A stretch of DNA of 8,283 bases from Actinomycetes bacterium (GCA_023401045.1 JAEXEM010000199.1:1-8283), one strand, 5' to 3'; positions 1 through 6,889 are shown, counted from the stretch's first letter. Numbers and translations: made by a program. The notes: generated from the letters alone by a model not told the origin.

Positions 1-749
1 GGCCGACGCTCGCCGCCCGTGGTCTCGCCTGCGGGTGGCCGGGCCGCCCGCCGGCGCTCACCGAGGTCGACCTCACGCTCTCCCCCGGCACCCGGCTGGC
101 GGTCGCGGGCCCCAGCGGCGAGGGCAAGACGACGCTGCTGCTCACGCTCGCCGGCCTGCTGCCGCCCGTCACCGGCACCGTCACGCTCGACGGCACCGCC
201 GTCGGCGACCTGCCGCGCGACCGGGTCGTCCGCGACGTCGTCGTCACGAGCGAGGACGCCCACGTCTTCGGCACGACCGTCCTGGAGAACCTGCGCGTCG
301 CCCGCGGGGACGTCACGGAGGCCGAGGCCACGGACGCGCTGACGCGGGTGGGCCTGGGCCGCTGGCTCGCGGGGCTGCCGGACGGGCTGGAGACGGTCGT
401 CGGCACCGACGCCCGCACGGTGTCCGGTGGCGAGCGCCGCCGGCTGCTGCTCGCCCGGGCCCTGCTCGCCGACGCACCGCTCGTCCTCGTCGACGAGCCG
501 GCCGAGCACCTCGACGGCGCGACGGCGGACGCCGTCGTCGACGAGCTGTGGCACGCCCCGGCGACCCGCACGGGCACCGCGCGCGGCGTCGTCCTCGTCA
601 GCCACCGCCTGGCGCCCCTCGCCGCCGCCGACGAGGTGCTGTGGCTCGCGGGTGGGCGGGTCGCGGCGCGCGGCACCCACGAGCACCTCCTCGCGCACGT
701 GCCCGGTTACCGTGAGGCCCTGCAGGCCGAGGAGCGGGAGGGTTCGTGA
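1..749 (+). CDS. cydC: CydC-type ABC exporter ATPase domain (5' partial)
   Basis: This is the C-terminal nucleotide-binding domain of an ABC half-transporter; the membrane domain lies left of the window. Reading from base 3, I see Walker A GPSGEGKTT (bases 108-134), a Q-loop region SEDAHVF (codon 252-254 is Glu where Gln is usual), signature VSGGERRR (from about 420), Walker B plus catalytic Glu LVLVDEP (about 480-500), the D-loop AEHLD and the H-loop VSH (about 597-605). The DAHVF block after the Q-loop and DEP-x-EHLD are typical of actinobacterial CydC, the thiol-reductant exporter subunit that pairs with CydD and is needed to assemble cytochrome bd oxidase. CydDC has been proposed to move glutathione/cysteine or haem. 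The TGA stop overlaps the next gene's GTG by four bases (GTGA), so the two are probably one operon. An unrelated ABC ATPase remains possible because CydD and CydAB are not visible. Confidence 0.82.
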   Translation, partial: PTLAARGLACGWPGRPPALTEVDLTLSPGTRLAVAGPSGEGKTTLLLTLAGLLPPVTGTVTLDGTAVGDLPRDRVVRDVVVTSEDAHVFGTTVLENLRVARGDVTEAEATDALTRVGLGRWLAGLPDGLETVVGTDARTVSGGERRRLLLARALLADAPLVLVDEPAEHLDGATADAVVDELWHAPATRTGTARGVVLVSHRLAPLAAADEVLWLAGGRVAARGTHEHLLAHVPGYREALQAEEREGS

Positions 750-2518
750 ACGAGCACCGGGGCGAGATGCGCGAGGTGGGCGTCCACGTACCCACCAGCG
801 GCGCACCCTTCCAGCGAGGGGTCCTCGTCGACACCGCCCGGTCGGCGCCGCCGCTCACCGGCGACGCCCTCACCGACCTCCTCGGCGCGATCCTCGCGGT
901 CGCCGGCCAGCTCGAGCTCCCGGCGGTGCTCGACCGCTTCGTCCAGGTGAGCGCCGAGCTCACGGGGGCGCGCTACGGCGCCATCAACGTCCTCGACGAC
1001 ACCGGCACCTCGACGACCTTCGTGTACACGGGCGTCCCGACGGCCGTCGCCCGGATGCTGCGCCACCCCCCGCACGCGCAGGGCGTGCTCGGCCAGATCC
1101 CGGCCGACGGCGCGCTGCGGCTCGACGACCTCACCCAGCACCCCGCGTTCCACGGCTGGCCCGCGCACCACCCGCCGATGGGCTCGTTCCTCGGGGCGTC
1201 GGTCAAGGTCGGCGAGCACGTCTACGGCCAGCTCTACCTCTCCGAGAAGCTCGACGGCGGGCCGTTCACGGACAGCGACGAGGGCGTGGTCGTCGCCCTC
1301 GCCGCCGCGGCCGGCATCGCCGTCGCCAACGCCCAGCTCTACGCCGAGGCGGAGCGCCGCGAGCACTGGCTGCAGGCCGGCCAGGACATCACGACGATGC
1401 TCCTCGAGGGCGTCGACGAGGAGGAGGCGCTCGAGCACGTCGCGCGCACCGCCCGGGAGGTCGCCGGGGCGGACACCTCCGCGCTCGCGCTGCCCGGGCT
1501 CGGTGGCGAGCTCTTCATCGAGCTCGCCGACGGGTACCACGCCGACTCGCTCACCGGGCTCGTCATGCCGCGCGGCGGGCGCGCGTGGACGGTGCTCGAG
1601 GAGGGCCGCGGCATGCTCACGCCGTCGCTCTCGGCGTCGCGCACGGTCCACGTCGAGGAGATGCGCGCCTTCGGCCCTGCGATGTTCGCCCCGCTGCAGT
1701 CCTCCGGACGCGGCGTCGGGGTGCTCGTGCTGCTGCGGCGCATCGGGAGCACGCCGTTCGACGACGGCGACCTCGCGACCGCGGAGTCGTTCGCCTCCCA
1801 GGCCGCGCTCGCCTACGTCCTCGCCGAGGCCCGGCACGCGCAGGACGTCGCGGCGCTGCTCGACGAGCGCGAGCGGATCGCGCGCGACCTGCACGACCTC
1901 GCGATCCAGCAGCTCTTCGCCACCGGGATGCAGCTCGAGACGGTCCGGCGGCGCGCGGCACGCGGCGTCGACCCGCAGGAGCTGACGAGCATCGTCGAGG
2001 AGGCCCTCGACAACGTCGACAGCTCCGTGCGCCAGATCCGCCAGATCGTCTACGCGCTGCGCGACCCCGACGCCGCCACCGGCCTCGTCGAGCGGCTGCG
2101 CCGCGAGACGTCGCTGGCGCGCACCGGCCTCGGGTTCGCCCCGTCCCTCGTCCTCACCCTCGACGGCGCGGTGCTCGACGCCGGGGACGGTGACGCCGAG
2201 GACCTCATCGACGACCGGTTCGAGCAGGAGCTCACCGACGACGTCGTCGCCGTGGTCCGCGAGGGCCTCGCCAACGCGGCACGGCACGCGCACGCGTCCT
2301 CGGTGAGCGTCCGCGTCGCGGTCGAGGGGGCCGGCCACACCGGCTCGGTCACCGTCGACGTCGAGGACGACGGGGTCGGCCTGCCCGGGCTGCGCGAGCG
2401 CAGCTCCGGCACCGGGAACCTCGCGACCCGTGCGCGTCAGCACGGCGGCACGTTCACGCTCGGTGCGGCACCGAGCGGCAAGGGCACGCTGCTCAGCTGG
2501 CAGGCACCGCTCGGCTGA
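746..2518 (+). CDS. DevS/DosT-like GAF-GAF sensor histidine kinase
   Basis: This is a 590-residue soluble kinase with no membrane segments. GAF-A spans about 50-200, GAF-B about 215-360, and a HisKA_3 dimerisation helix follows with phospho-acceptor His383 in RIARDLHDLAIQQLF. The HATPase domain has N-box REGLANAARHAHA (Asn510), G1 DDGVG (542-545) and the G2-like SGTGNLATRAR (554-564). In GAF-A, HHPPM (His142) precedes LYL (Tyr164) by 22 residues. As I recall, this matches haem-ligand His149 and distal Tyr171 of M. tuberculosis DevS, so a haem or redox gas sensor is likely (inference). GTG 746 was chosen because it overlaps the cydC stop (GTGA) and follows GGGAGGG at 736-742; ATG 767 is an alternative. 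Co-transcription with cydC suggests it senses oxygen, NO or redox state for cytochrome bd. An acidic insertion (about 474-497) lies between the dimerisation and N-box regions. The nearby DevR-like regulator is the likely partner. Confidence 0.9.
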   Translation: MNEHRGEMREVGVHVPTSGAPFQRGVLVDTARSAPPLTGDALTDLLGAILAVAGQLELPAVLDRFVQVSAELTGARYGAINVLDDTGTSTTFVYTGVPTAVARMLRHPPHAQGVLGQIPADGALRLDDLTQHPAFHGWPAHHPPMGSFLGASVKVGEHVYGQLYLSEKLDGGPFTDSDEGVVVALAAAAGIAVANAQLYAEAERREHWLQAGQDITTMLLEGVDEEEALEHVARTAREVAGADTSALALPGLGGELFIELADGYHADSLTGLVMPRGGRAWTVLEEGRGMLTPSLSASRTVHVEEMRAFGPAMFAPLQSSGRGVGVLVLLRRIGSTPFDDGDLATAESFASQAALAYVLAEARHAQDVAALLDERERIARDLHDLAIQQLFATGMQLETVRRRAARGVDPQELTSIVEEALDNVDSSVRQIRQIVYALRDPDAATGLVERLRRETSLARTGLGFAPSLVLTLDGAVLDAGDGDAEDLIDDRFEQELTDDVVAVVREGLANAARHAHASSVSVRVAVEGAGHTGSVTVDVEDDGVGLPGLRERSSGTGNLATRARQHGGTFTLGAAPSGKGTLLSWQAPLG

Positions 2519-2523
2519 GACGA

Positions 2524-2553
2524 CGCACGCCCCGCCGGTCGGCGGGGCGTGCG
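2524..2553. terminator. Bidirectional GC hairpin terminator between convergent genes
   Basis: A perfect 13-bp inverted repeat (2524-2536 paired with 2541-2553, loop GGTC) sits 5 bases after the kinase stop and 22 bases before the response-regulator stop. It has no T-tract on either side, as is common for actinobacterial terminators. Its position between two convergent genes suggests it ends transcription from both directions. Confidence 0.75.
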
Positions 2554-2575
2554 GGTGGTGCGGGCGACCGGCCGG

Positions 2576-3268
2576 TCAGTGGCGCGGCTCGGCGCGCCAG
2601 CCGGAGTTCTTCCGCGAGGCGACCCACGCCGCGACCTGCGTGCGGCGCTGCAGCCCCATCTTCGCCAGCAGCGACGTGATGTGGTTCTTCACCGTCTTCT
2701 CGGCGACCCCGAGCCGCTCGGCGATCTCGCGGTTCGACAGGCCCTCGCCGATGAGGTCGAGGACGCGCAGCTCGCTCGGCGTGAGGCTCTCGGTGGGGTC
2801 CTCGTGGCCGGCCCGGCGGCGTGCGACGGTGCGGTCGTCGAGCAGCGTGCGCCCCGATGCGACGGCACGGATGACGTCCGTGATCTCGGCGCCGCGCACG
2901 CTCTTGAGCAGGTAGGCGGCCGCCCCGGCGTCGAGCGCCGCGGCGAGCGCGTCGTCGTCGTCGAAGGACGTGAGGATGATCGCGCGCGCCTGCGGCAGCG
3001 TCTCGCGCACCGACGTGAGCAGGTCGATGCCGGTGCCGTCCGGGAGCTGCAGGTCGACGAGCATGACCTGGGGCCGCACGAGGGTGGCTCGGCGCACGCC
3101 GTCGGCGACGGACCCGGCCTCGGCGACGACCGTCATGCCGTCGGTGCGCTCGACCACCTCGGCGATGCCGCGCCGCACGACCTCGTGGTCGTCGACGATC
3201 ATGACGGAGATGGGGCCGGTGCGGGCGCCCGTACCGGGCGCCGGCGTCGACTGGCTCATTGCTGACAC
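2576..3268 (-). CDS. NarL/LuxR (DevR-like) response regulator
   Basis: This DNA-binding response regulator has 230 residues from GTG 3268. The receiver domain (about 19-135) has the acidic pair Asp26-Asp27, phospho-acceptor Asp72 (LVDLQLPDG), Thr100 and Lys122. The LuxR-type helix-turn-helix (about 162-216) contains LTPSELRVLDLI, SNREIAERLGV and EKTVKNHITSLLAKMG. The EKTVKN...LLAK-G-RRTQ block closely recalls DevR/DosR, the partner of DevS. It probably receives phosphate from the GAF kinase that converges on it across the 13-bp hairpin, and may control cyd or hypoxia genes (inference). GTG 3268 was chosen because a TACGAT box lies exactly six bases upstream, the leaderless pattern. ATG 3259 (227 residues), with AGGG eight bases upstream, is a good alternative. 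The kinase and regulator are on opposite strands, so they are expressed from different promoters. Confidence 0.9.
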   Translation of the reverse strand: MSAMSQSTPAPGTGARTGPISVMIVDDHEVVRRGIAEVVERTDGMTVVAEAGSVADGVRRATLVRPQVMLVDLQLPDGTGIDLLTSVRETLPQARAIILTSFDDDDALAAALDAGAAAYLLKSVRGAEITDVIRAVASGRTLLDDRTVARRRAGHEDPTESLTPSELRVLDLIGEGLSNREIAERLGVAEKTVKNHITSLLAKMGLQRRTQVAAWVASRKNSGWRAEPRH

Positions 3269-3274
3269 CCTGGC

Positions 3275-3280
3275 ATCGTA
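3275..3280 (-). promoter_or_regulatory. Candidate -10 box of the response-regulator gene
   Basis: Read on the minus strand, TACGAT (TAnnnT) is followed by six bases and then GTG 3268. This spacing places the transcription start on the start codon, giving a leaderless mRNA. No convincing -35 element is visible. The box lies in the AT-rich core of a 19-base gap shared with the divergent dehydrogenase gene. Confidence 0.45.
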
Positions 3281-3287
3281 TCTATCC

Positions 3288-4232
3288 GTGGCGACGATCC
3301 TCCTTCCGGGCACGCTGGACGGCGCGCCGCGCATGCCCGACGGCGTGCGCGCCGTGACCTACGACGTCGCCGCACCGCCTCCGGAGGCCGCCGCCGAGGC
3401 CGACGCCGTGGTCGTCTGGGGCAACCCCGACGACCGCCTCCACGAGCTCGCGGCGGCGACCCCGCGGGTGCGCTGGGTGCAGACGCTCATGGCGGGCGCG
3501 GACGCCGTGCTCGACGCCGGGTTCGCCCCGCAGGCCGTCGTCACCAACGGCCGCGGGCTGCACGACGCGACCGTGAGCGAGCACGTGCTCGCTCTCGTCC
3601 TCGCGTGCCTGCGGCGGCTGCCGGACATGCTGCGCGCCCAGCACGAGCACCGCTGGGCGGCGGAGCTCGGCGGTGAGCAGCCGCTGCACCCGCCCGGCGA
3701 GGTGCGCACCCTCGTCGGCGCGCACGTGACCGTGTGGGGCTTCGGCTCGATCGCGGCTCACCTCGCGCCCATCCTCGCCGCGCTGGGCGCGCACGTCACG
3801 GGCGTCGCACGGTCCGCCGGCACCCGCCACGGCGTCCCGGTCGTCACGGCGGACGACCTGCCGGAGGTGCTCCCCCGCACCGACGTGCTCGTCCTCCTGC
3901 TGCCGTCGACCCCGAGCACCCACCACGCGGTCGACGCCCGCGCGCTCGAGCTGCTGCCTCCGCGGGCCTGGGTCGTCAACGCAGGCCGCGGCAGCACGCT
4001 CGACCAGGACGCGCTGCTCGCCGCGCTTCACTCCGGCCGGATCGCCGGTGCCGCGCTCGACGTCGTCGACCCGCAGCCGCTGCCGGCGTCCTCGCCGCTG
4101 TGGGACGCGCCGAACGTCCTCATCAGCCCGCACGCGGCGGGCGGCAGGCCCGTGGGGTGGCAGGACCTCCTCCTCGACAACGTCATGCGCTTCGTCGCGG
4201 GCGAGCCGCTGCGCAACGTCGTCGAGCGCTGA
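3288..4232 (+). CDS. D-2-hydroxyacid dehydrogenase family protein
   Basis: This 314-residue NAD(P)-dependent oxidoreductase has the two-domain D-2-hydroxyacid dehydrogenase fold. The family reduces 2-keto acids or oxidises D-2-hydroxy acids; the substrate cannot be told from sequence. The Rossmann segment starts VTVWGFGSIAAHLA (148-160; the last Gly of GxGxxG is Ala156). Catalytic Arg234 lies in NAGRGSTLDQ and His282 in ISPHAAG. The family's catalytic Glu position, in the LDV-x-x-x-E-P motif, reads LDVVDPQPL, giving Gln263. GTG 3288 is chosen because the protein then opens with VATILLPG, the first beta strand. No Shine-Dalgarno is evident, and the divergent regulator starts only 19 bases away, so translation may be leaderless. 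Its stop is two bases from the opposing mutM stop. It could be annotated as phosphoglycerate or glyoxylate/hydroxypyruvate reductase, but it lacks the ACT domain of long SerA forms. Confidence 0.87.
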   Translation: MATILLPGTLDGAPRMPDGVRAVTYDVAAPPPEAAAEADAVVVWGNPDDRLHELAAATPRVRWVQTLMAGADAVLDAGFAPQAVVTNGRGLHDATVSEHVLALVLACLRRLPDMLRAQHEHRWAAELGGEQPLHPPGEVRTLVGAHVTVWGFGSIAAHLAPILAALGAHVTGVARSAGTRHGVPVVTADDLPEVLPRTDVLVLLLPSTPSTHHAVDARALELLPPRAWVVNAGRGSTLDQDALLAALHSGRIAGAALDVVDPQPLPASSPLWDAPNVLISPHAAGGRPVGWQDLLLDNVMRFVAGEPLRNVVER

Positions 4233-4234
4233 CC

Positions 4235-5182
4235 TCAGGCGCGCCGCACCCGGGGCCGCGGCTGGCAGCGCGGGCAGGTGTACGACGACCGGTTGGCGAA
4301 CGCGTCGCGCCGCACGGGCGTGCCGCAGCGCGGGCAGGGTCGCCCCTCCTGGCCGTAGACGGCCAGGGACCGGTCGAAGTAGCCGGAGGCCCCGTTGACG
4401 TTGACGTAGAGCGCGTCGAAGCTCGTGCCGCCCTGCGCGAGCGCCTCCGTCATCACCTCGGCCGCGGCGTCGAGGACCCGCTCCACCTCGGGCCGCCGCA
4501 GCGTCGCCGTCGGGCGGGCACCGTGCAGCCGGGCGCGCCACAGCGCCTCGTCGGCGTAGATGTTGCCGACACCCGAGACGAGCGTCTGGTCGAGCAGGGC
4601 GCGCTTGATCTCGGTGCGTCGCGCGCGCACGGCCGCGACGAGGGCGGGGCGGTCGAGCGCCGGGTCGAGCAGGTCGCGTGCGATGTGCGCGACGGGGGCG
4701 GGCACGACGGGCCGGTCGGAGCCGAGGCCGCCGGGGGCCCCGTCGGGGGTGGGGACGAGGTCGGGCACGGACAGGTGGCCGAACGTCCGCTGGTCGACGA
4801 AGTCGAGCGCGGAGCCGTCGTCGAGGTCGAGACGCACCCGCAGGTGGGGGTGGTCGGGCCGGTCGGCGGGGACCGCGACGACGTCCGGCGCAGGCGCGAG
4901 GGGCGCGCCGCGCACGAGCAGCTGCCCGCTCATGCCGAGGTGCGCCATGAGGGCGTCGTCACCACGCCCCGGCGCCTCGTCGAGCAGCAGCCAGAGGAAC
5001 TTGCCGCGCCGCACGGCCGCCTCGAACCGGCGGCCGAGCAGCCGGGCGACGAGGTCCGTCGGGCCGCCCTCGTGACGCCGCACCGACTAGTCGCGCCGGA
5101 CCTCGACGGCGCGCAGGGTGCGGCCGAGGACGTGACGCGCGAGCCCGTCGCGGACGGTCTCGACCTCGGGGAGCTCGGGCAC
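4235..5182 (-). pseudogene. mutM: Formamidopyrimidine-DNA glycosylase with in-frame amber stop
   Basis: MutM/Fpg removes 8-oxoguanine and other oxidised bases, using an N-terminal proline amine. From GTG 5182 the frame reads VPELPEVETVRDGL, giving catalytic Pro2 and Glu3, but codon 32 (5089-5087) is TAG. The same frame then continues without insertion or deletion to TGA 4235: Lys61, HLGMSG (Met84), QRTF (Arg132), the H2[11 protein letters not shown] segment (Asn207) and a Cys4 zinc finger (283, 286, 303, 306) with Arg298. The intact length would be 315 residues, normal for the family. An internal GTG at 5083 would restart translation but lose Pro2 and Glu3, so that product should be inactive. 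A TAC (Tyr) to TAG change is the simplest origin. The frame lies five bases after rnc, last in its operon. Either a recent nonsense mutation or a sequence error explains it; every other hallmark is preserved. Confidence 0.85.
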
Positions 5183-5187
5183 GTGCC

Positions 5188-5949
5188 TCAGCCCGCGTCG
5201 GCGACCGGGGGCTCGGGGCGCACGGCGGCACCGTCCGACGCGGGGTCGGCGCTCGTGTCCCCGTCGCGCAGCGCGACGAGCGCCGCGTAGGCGGCCGAGG
5301 CGGCCTCCTGCTCGGCGATCTTCTTGGCCGAGCCGGTCCCGCTGCCCCGGACCTCGCCCCCGACGACGGCGCGCGCCGTGAAGACGCGGGCGTGGTCGGG
5401 CCCCTCCCCGGAGACGTCGTAGGACGGTGCGCCGAGGCCGAGCGAGGCGGAGAGCTCCTGCAGGGACGTCTTCCAGTCGAGGCCGGCACCCAGCCCGGCC
5501 GCGACGACGAGCGTCGGGCTGACGAGACGGTCGACGAGCTCGCGCGCCGGCTCGAGTCCGTGCGAGAGGTAGACCGCGCCGAAGATCGCCTCGAGCGTGT
5601 CGGAGAGGATCGAGTCCTTGTCCCTGCCACCGGTGGCCAGCTCGCCCTTGCCGAGCAGGACGTACTCGCCGAGGTCGAGCGTGCGCGCCACCTGCGCGAG
5701 CGCACGCTGCGAGACCGTGGCCGCACGCATCTTGGCGAGGTCGCCCTCGGACTGGTCCGGGTGGGTCCGGTAGAGGTGCTCGGTGACGACGAGGCCGAGC
5801 ACGGTGTCCCCGAGGAACTCGAGGCGCTCGTTCGTCGGGATGCCACCGGCCTCGTGGGCGAACGAGCGGTGGGTGAGTGCGAGCACGAGAAGCTCGGGGT
5901 CCAGGTGGACCCCGAGCTTCTCGAGGAGCGACTGCGCTGCCGTGCTCAC
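5188..5949 (-). CDS. rnc: Ribonuclease III
   Basis: This 253-residue RNase III cleaves double-stranded RNA in rRNA precursor processing and mRNA turnover, as a Mg-dependent homodimer in the cytoplasm. The catalytic domain carries the signature [12 protein letters not shown] (40-51). Glu44, Asp48, Asp117 and Glu120 match the metal-binding residues Glu41, Asp45, Asp114 and Glu117 of E. coli. The double-stranded RNA-binding domain spans about 158-226, starting DWKTSLQEL and ending [20 protein letters not shown] short Pro/Asp/Ala-rich tail follows. GTG 5949 ([14 protein letters not shown]) gives the usual N-terminus, although no clear ribosome binding site precedes it. It lies 43 bases after rpmF and 5 bases before mutM, in the DUF177-rpmF-rnc-mutM run common in actinobacteria. 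Confidence 0.96.
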   Translation of the reverse strand: MSTAAQSLLEKLGVHLDPELLVLALTHRSFAHEAGGIPTNERLEFLGDTVLGLVVTEHLYRTHPDQSEGDLAKMRAATVSQRALAQVARTLDLGEYVLLGKGELATGGRDKDSILSDTLEAIFGAVYLSHGLEPARELVDRLVSPTLVVAAGLGAGLDWKTSLQELSASLGLGAPSYDVSGEGPDHARVFTARAVVGGEVRGSGTGSAKKIAEQEAASAAYAALVALRDGDTSADPASDGAAVRPEPPVADAG

Positions 5950-5992
5950 GCGACGTCGGTGTCGACGGTCGTGCCGGTCATCGTCGCGAGGG

Positions 5993-6190
5993 TCAGACGG
6001 CCTCGTGCTCGCTGCGCACGGCCTCGACGTAGCGACGACCGTTGTACGCACCGCACGACGGGCAGGCCACGTGCGGCCGCGTCTGCGACTTGCACTGGGG
6101 GCAGGTGGTGAGCGTCGTGGCAGTGGTCTTCCACTGCGACCGACGCGCACGGGTGTTGCTGCGCGACATCTTGCGCTTCGGAACCGCCAC
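5993..6190 (-). CDS. rpmF: 50S ribosomal protein L32
   Basis: This 65-residue basic protein starts [14 protein letters not shown], the standard L32 N-terminus. It has a zinc ribbon with Cys30, Cys33, Cys43 and Cys46 (CPQC, nine residues, CPSCG), so it is the zinc-binding form of L32 rather than a Cys-less paralogue. L32 is a component of the large ribosomal subunit near the peptidyl transferase and exit-tunnel region. The start is GTG 6190, preceded by a purine-rich AAAGAGAG segment. It begins two bases after the DUF177 stop, so the two are probably translationally coupled; the yceD-rpmF pairing is widely conserved in bacteria. Confidence 0.97.
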   Translation of the reverse strand: MAVPKRKMSRSNTRARRSQWKTTATTLTTCPQCKSQTRPHVACPSCGAYNGRRYVEAVRSEHEAV

Positions 6191-6192
6191 GG

Positions 6193-6771
6193 TCAGCTCT
6201 CTTTCTTGTCGTCGTCAGGACCCAGCAGGCCGCCGAGGGCCGCCCACCGGGGGTCGATCGTGTCATGCGTGTGGTCCGGGTCGTCCGCGAGCCGCTCCCC
6301 GCACTGCGGGCACAGGCCCGGGCAGTCCGGCCGGCACAGGGGCCGGAAGGGCAGCGCGGGCACGACCGCGTCCCGCAGCGCGGGCTCGAGGTCGACCAGG
6401 TCGCCCTCGAGCTCACGCACGTCCTCGTCCTCGTCGTCACCGCTGCTCTCCGCGGCCTTCGCCCGCTCGGGGTAGACGAACAGCTCCTGGACCGTGGCGT
6501 CGACAGGCTCGACCACACGCTCCAGGCACCGCACGCACTCCCCGACGGCCTCGCCGCGGATCGTCCCGGTGACCAGGACCCCCTCCATGACCGCCTCGAG
6601 CCGGAGGTCCAGCTCGAGGTCGCTCCCGGAGGGGATGCCGATCATGCCGCTGCCGAGCTCGTCAGGTGCCGCGACCGTCCGCTGCACCGTCCGCATCGAT
6701 CCCGGACGTCGGCCGAGCTCGTGGGTCTCGAGCACGAACGGCGAACGGGGATCGAGGTGGGATGGGCGCAC
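6193..6771 (-). CDS. DUF177 (YceD-family) protein
   Basis: This 192-residue DUF177 protein is encoded just upstream of rpmF, as in most bacteria. YceD homologues have been linked to accumulation of 23S rRNA and large-subunit assembly; the biochemical role is not settled. Features seen are the N-terminal [21 protein letters not shown] typical of actinobacterial members, a central beta-rich segment with [14 protein letters not shown] (Cys79, Cys82), an acidic stretch around 109-126 and a Cys-rich C-terminal part [16 protein letters not shown] (Cys146, 150, 154, 157), a possible metal site. GTG 6771 was chosen because GAGGGGA lies eight bases upstream and the conserved part starts just after it. 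An in-frame ATG at 6861 would add 30 residues that look unrelated to the family. Confidence 0.9.
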   Translation of the reverse strand: MRPSHLDPRSPFVLETHELGRRPGSMRTVQRTVAAPDELGSGMIGIPSGSDLELDLRLEAVMEGVLVTGTIRGEAVGECVRCLERVVEPVDATVQELFVYPERAKAAESSGDDEDEDVRELEGDLVDLEPALRDAVVPALPFRPLCRPDCPGLCPQCGERLADDPDHTHDTIDPRWAALGGLLGPDDDKKES

Positions 6772-6883
6772 GGTCCGGTCCCCTCGTTCCGATGCCGTGC
6801 GCGGGCGCACGACACCTTGTCGATCGACTGTTTCTGGCACTGACGAGTCGGCCCACGCCATCGATCGGCAGGACCAACCGTCA

Positions 6884-6889
6884 ACTCTA
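6884..6889 (-). promoter_or_regulatory. Possible -10 box upstream of DUF177-rpmF-rnc-mutM
   Basis: On the minus strand, TAGAGT fits TAnnnT. A weak TTTGGG lies 18 bases upstream of it. TTGACG overlaps its 3' end (6884-6879) and could instead be a -35, but no good -10 follows that. Either reading would give a leader of roughly 80-110 bases before GTG 6771. This is the only gap in the cluster large enough for a promoter. Confidence 0.3.

Noticed and set aside
35..715. Long Arg/Pro/Ala-rich frames across 19-715, 427-2193 and 1503-1985 (+)
   Set aside because: Low-complexity Arg/Ala/Pro/Ser translations overlapping cydC and the kinase, with no recognisable motif; typical shadow frames of high-GC coding DNA.
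707..2443. Minus-strand open frame of 578 codons opposite the kinase
   Set aside because: The opposite strand has clear GAF, HisKA_3 and HATPase motifs. This frame is an antisense shadow with no domain resemblance.
4230..4240. Terminator between the dehydrogenase and mutM
   Set aside because: Only two bases lie between the opposing stop codons, and I see no hairpin there, so transcripts may run into each other.
3282..4541. Minus-strand frame of 419 codons opposite the dehydrogenase
   Set aside because: Its composition is Arg/Ala/Val/Gly repetitive, and it overlaps both a convincing dehydrogenase and the mutM zinc finger region.
5020..5100. Frameshift as the cause of the mutM break
   Set aside because: Both halves read in the same frame with normal spacing; only the TAG codon interrupts, so it is a nonsense change, not an indel.
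3734..5290. Plus-strand frame of 518 codons across dehydrogenase, mutM and rnc
   Set aside because: It spans three genes with strong family motifs in other frames and shows none itself.
5188..6150. Extended RNase III of 320 residues starting at 6150
   Set aside because: The extra N-terminus overlaps rpmF and is Arg-rich low complexity; GTG 5949 gives the standard RNase III start.
6819..6828. GTCGATCGAC palindrome in the DUF177 leader
   Set aside because: A lone 10-bp palindrome of GATC-type composition is expected by chance in GC-rich DNA; nothing else supports an operator.
6772..6861. N-terminal extension of DUF177 from ATG 6861
   Set aside because: The extra 30 residues do not look like the family, and GTG 6771 has a good GAGGGGA ribosome site.
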